Assembly: GCF_024448985.1 (NCBI RefSeq)
Contig: NZ_JAMOII010000002.1
Location: 62,001-126,000, forward strand
Source of the DNA: Stutzerimonas stutzeri
GTDB lineage: Bacteria > Pseudomonadota > Gammaproteobacteria > Pseudomonadales > Pseudomonadaceae
DNA length: 64,000 nt
Reading direction: 5' to 3'
Shown piece by piece: positions 61,967 to 64,000 of the stretch. Within the stretch, counting starts at the first letter, position 1. Each line of letters opens with the position of its first letter. The position numbers and the translations under genes were made by a program. The notes beneath the pieces are model-generated. The model worked only from the letters and a program-made list of their open reading frames with translations. It was not told where the DNA came from and did no database searches.

Positions 61967-62644
61967 TCAGGGTGCTTTGCGGTAGACGTCATCGAAGCGA
62001 ACGTTGAGGCCGCCGCAGCGGCTGTTGTCGGTCACTACGAGGTTCGCTGCGACGTACTGCAGGGTGACGCGGCAGGCGTATTCATCCGCACCCTCGACGA
62101 TCCTCAGCAGATCACCGGAGGGTTGTGCTTGACCTTCGAAGGCGCCGACGTGGACAACCGGCTCGCCATAACTGTTCACGCCGCCCTGCCAGATCGCCTC
62201 GCCTACGAGCGCAAGCGACCCGGTGGGCGAGGCGCGAGAAATGACGATGCTGTTGCCGCCGGCGATGGGCAGCCAGCGACCTATCCAGTCCTGCGCTGTG
62301 GGAGGCGTAGAAGCAGTGTCGATTTCAATGTTGCGTGCTGGCAGCCAGCCTACGAATTCGCGCTTTTTGCCGAAGTACCATACGCAGGCCCAGCCATCGG
62401 TTTGATTGCCGACCAAGAGTTCGTCGCCGTCCACGAGATAGGCCTTGCGTATGCAAGATTCATCATCGGGGCAGCCAGCGGCGTCATCCCTGAAGTGCAC
62501 TCGCGAGTCAGCAGTGGCAACCACTTGTGCAGGTTGTACCTGATCGGCGAACGCCGGAAAAAAGCCGTTGCGGCAGGAATAGGCTTCGATGGCCTGCACA
62601 GTTGGCGCTAGCAGCAGGCACAGCAGAAAGGCTTTGTATTGCAC
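61967..62644 (-). CDS. Exported protein with SH3-like region, unknown function
   Basis: 225 residues from GTG at 62644, chosen because the GGAG site is 10 bases upstream; a TTG at 62653 would sit too close to it. Signal peptide ends TVQA. A bacterial SH3-like region (LVDGDELLVGNQTDGWACVW, KREFVGWLPARNIE) is followed by a beta-rich domain (WIGRWLPIAGGNSIVISRAS) with paired Cys near the end. It probably acts in the periplasm. Its partner is not known. Confidence 0.75.
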   Translation of the reverse strand: MQYKAFLLCLLLAPTVQAIEAYSCRNGFFPAFADQVQPAQVVATADSRVHFRDDAAGCPDDESCIRKAYLVDGDELLVGNQTDGWACVWYFGKKREFVGWLPARNIEIDTASTPPTAQDWIGRWLPIAGGNSIVISRASPTGSLALVGEAIWQGGVNSYGEPVVHVGAFEGQAQPSGDLLRIVEGADEYACRVTLQYVAANLVVTDNSRCGGLNVRFDDVYRKAP

Positions 62645-62703
62645 GGCCTGCAAGCTCCTTCAGACTGGCTGCCCGCGTCGATGGCACGGACAGCGCGGGT
62701 GCG

Positions 62704-63819
62704 TTACACCGGTGGTTGGCTCGATGCCGCCGGTTGCTGCTGAGTGATGCAGTGGATGTTGCCGCCGCCGAGCAGGATCTCCCGGCCCGGCACCATCACC
62801 ACCTGATGCTTGGGGAAGATCCGGCTGAGGATGGCTTCTGCTTCGGCGTCCATCGGATCGTCAAATGACGGGGCGATGATGCCGCCATTGACGATCAGGA
62901 AGTTGACGTAGCTGCCAGCCAGGCGAATCGACGGATCGCGCGGCTGACTGCCGATCAGCGGCACCACACCGGCGCATTCCTGCTCGGTGGCATGCAACGG
63001 GCCGGGGATCGGCATCTTGTGCACCACGAGCTCGCGATCCCAGGCATCGCGCGCCAGCTCCAGCACGCGCATGGCAGCTTGGCAGCGCTCGTAGTTCGGG
63101 TCGTCGCGATCATCGGTCCAGGCCAGTAGTACTTCACCGGGACGCACGAAGCAGCAGAAGTTGTCCACGTGACCGTCGGTTTCGTCGTTGTACAACCCGT
63201 GTGGTAGCCAGATGACCTTATCGATCGCCAGATAATCGGCCAGGACCGCTTCGATTTGCTCACGGGACAGGTGCGGGTTGCGATTGCGGTTGAGCAGGCA
63301 CTCCTCGGTGGTGATCAGGGTGCCTTCGCCGTCGACGTGAATCGAACCGCCTTCCAGTACGAAGCCCTCGGTGCGGTAGCGATGGCAGCGCTCGATTTCG
63401 AGAATCTTGCGCGCCACTTCGTCGTCGCGCTGCCAGTTGTCGTACAGCCCGCCCTCGAGGCCGCCCCAGGCGTTGAACATCCAGTCGACACCACGCAGAC
63501 CACCCTTGCCGTTGACCAGGAAGGTTGGCCCCGTATCGCGGACCCAGGCGTCATCGCTGCTGATTTCCACCAGCCGAATACGCGGGTCATCGAGTTGCTC
63601 CCGTGCGGCCTTGTATTGCTCGGCAGTGGCGCAGACGGTGACCGGCTCGAAGCGTGCGATGGCCTTTGCCACAGCGGTGAAAGCCGCCTGCGCCGGCGTG
63701 CCCTGGTCGCGCCAGTTATCCGGACGCTGCGGCCAGACCATCCAGGTCTGGCTGTGCGGCGCCCATTCGGCGGGCATGTGGAAGTCGTCGGCGCGAGGCT
63801 TGGTGCTGAGGGTCGTCAT
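62704..63819 (-). CDS. aguA: Agmatine deiminase
   Basis: 371 residues from ATG at 63819; upstream frame is REP sequence. The family pattern is complete: [60 protein letters not shown] and the catalytic Cys in [15 protein letters not shown]. It turns agmatine into N-carbamoylputrescine and ammonia. The end of aguB lies just upstream on the same strand, so the pair makes putrescine from agmatine. Confidence 0.96.
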   Translation of the reverse strand: MTTLSTKPRADDFHMPAEWAPHSQTWMVWPQRPDNWRDQGTPAQAAFTAVAKAIARFEPVTVCATAEQYKAAREQLDDPRIRLVEISSDDAWVRDTGPTFLVNGKGGLRGVDWMFNAWGGLEGGLYDNWQRDDEVARKILEIERCHRYRTEGFVLEGGSIHVDGEGTLITTEECLLNRNRNPHLSREQIEAVLADYLAIDKVIWLPHGLYNDETDGHVDNFCCFVRPGEVLLAWTDDRDDPNYERCQAAMRVLELARDAWDRELVVHKMPIPGPLHATEQECAGVVPLIGSQPRDPSIRLAGSYVNFLIVNGGIIAPSFDDPMDAEAEAILSRIFPKHQVVMVPGREILLGGGNIHCITQQQPAASSQPPV

Positions 63820-63841
63820 CGGTGTTTTCCGTGAGAGCGCT

Positions 63842-63907
63842 TTGTAGGAGCGAGCTTGCTCGCGAACAGTTTGCATAGCCGAATTCGCGAGCAAGCTCGC
63901 TCCTACA
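63842..63907. repeat. REP pair (BIME-like) between aguB and aguA
   Basis: 63842-63866 (TTGTAGGAGCGAGCTTGCTC and on) and 63883-63907 (ATTCGCGAGCAAGCTCGCTC and on) are exact inverted 25-base copies 16 bases apart. They lie in the 107-base gap between aguB and aguA and could fold into a long hairpin in the shared mRNA. Confidence 0.92.
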
Positions 63908-63926
63908 ACGATGGGTCAATCTTCGG

Positions 63927-64000
63927 TCAGGACTCCAGCGAGCCGTCCAGGGTCTTGATCGGGCTGTAGAGGTTTGGTCGACGGTCGCGGAATACACCCC
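63927..64000 (-). CDS. aguB: N-carbamoylputrescine amidase, C-terminal end (partial)
   Basis: The last 23 codons before a stop at 63927-63929 encode GVFRDRRPNLYSPIKTLDGS and LES. The FRDRRPxLY pattern is the usual C-terminus of AguB, a nitrilase-fold enzyme that releases putrescine from N-carbamoylputrescine. Position upstream of aguA on the same strand fits. The rest lies outside the window. Confidence 0.8.
   Translation of the reverse strand, partial: GVFRDRRPNLYSPIKTLDGSLES

Overview
The window is about 64 kb of GC-rich gammaproteobacterial chromosome, almost certainly from a Pseudomonadaceae member close to the Stutzerimonas (Pseudomonas) stutzeri group. The atpD-atpC-glmU-glmR-glmS block, the rpmB-rpmG pair next to a polyamine aminotransferase/dehydrogenase pair, the fox/fiu-like siderophore module, the DesA-type desaturase and the scattered GTAGGAGCGAGCTTGCTCGCG repeats all fit Pseudomonas. 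The genus is inferred from protein families recognised from memory; no search was run.

Layout. 0-7.6 kb: end of the ATP synthase operon, UDP-GlcNAc synthesis (glmU, glmR, glmS), an inserted chemoreceptor and a small SMI1/KNR4-like protein. 7.9-15.7 kb: a six-gene minus-strand operon (TRAP dctP-dctQ-dctM, cyclase-type metal hydrolase, COG0523 metallochaperone, amidase) with a divergent LysR gene; it looks like a complete uptake and hydrolysis pathway for an unidentified amide or lactam-like compound. 15.8-23.1 kb: a DUF3301 protein, a second COG0523 GTPase, and an ECF sigma / anti-sigma / TonB receptor / PepSY-TM siderophore module. 23.4-26.9 kb: a TAXI-type TRAP transporter with its DUF1850 partner.

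27.3-32.0 kb is a decayed accessory segment ending at tRNA-Arg(CCG). It holds a helix-hairpin-helix protein, the 5' stump of mdcA, a VOC protein with a strong palindrome in front, an IS3-family element without target duplication, and the last 57 codons of a type I restriction hsdR gene. 32.4-33.8 kb is gabD. 34.1-42.8 kb holds a PimF/PimC/PimD-like beta-oxidation operon, an MFS transporter, an alpha/beta hydrolase, a TetR and an IclR regulator. A shared 19-base motif in front of the pim-like operon, the MFS gene and the iclR gene suggests one IclR regulon. 43.3-47.0 kb: rpmB-rpmG, then divergent polyamine catabolic genes.

47.2-58.1 kb is the most unusual block: six consecutive minus-strand signalling genes (hybrid kinase; HPt-REC-REC-GGEEF protein; lone receiver; GAF/PAS kinase; lone receiver; dCache/PAS kinase), partly overlapping, with two receiver domains that have lost the phospho-acceptor aspartate. 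It looks like a multi-input phosphorelay feeding a diguanylate cyclase. It is followed by a desaturase, a second PAS-GGEEF cyclase, three exported proteins of unknown function, and the agmatine-to-putrescine genes aguA and aguB (cut by the window edge).

Polyamines recur as a theme: aguA/aguB make putrescine, the class III aminotransferase and PauC consume it, and GabD finishes the route to succinate.
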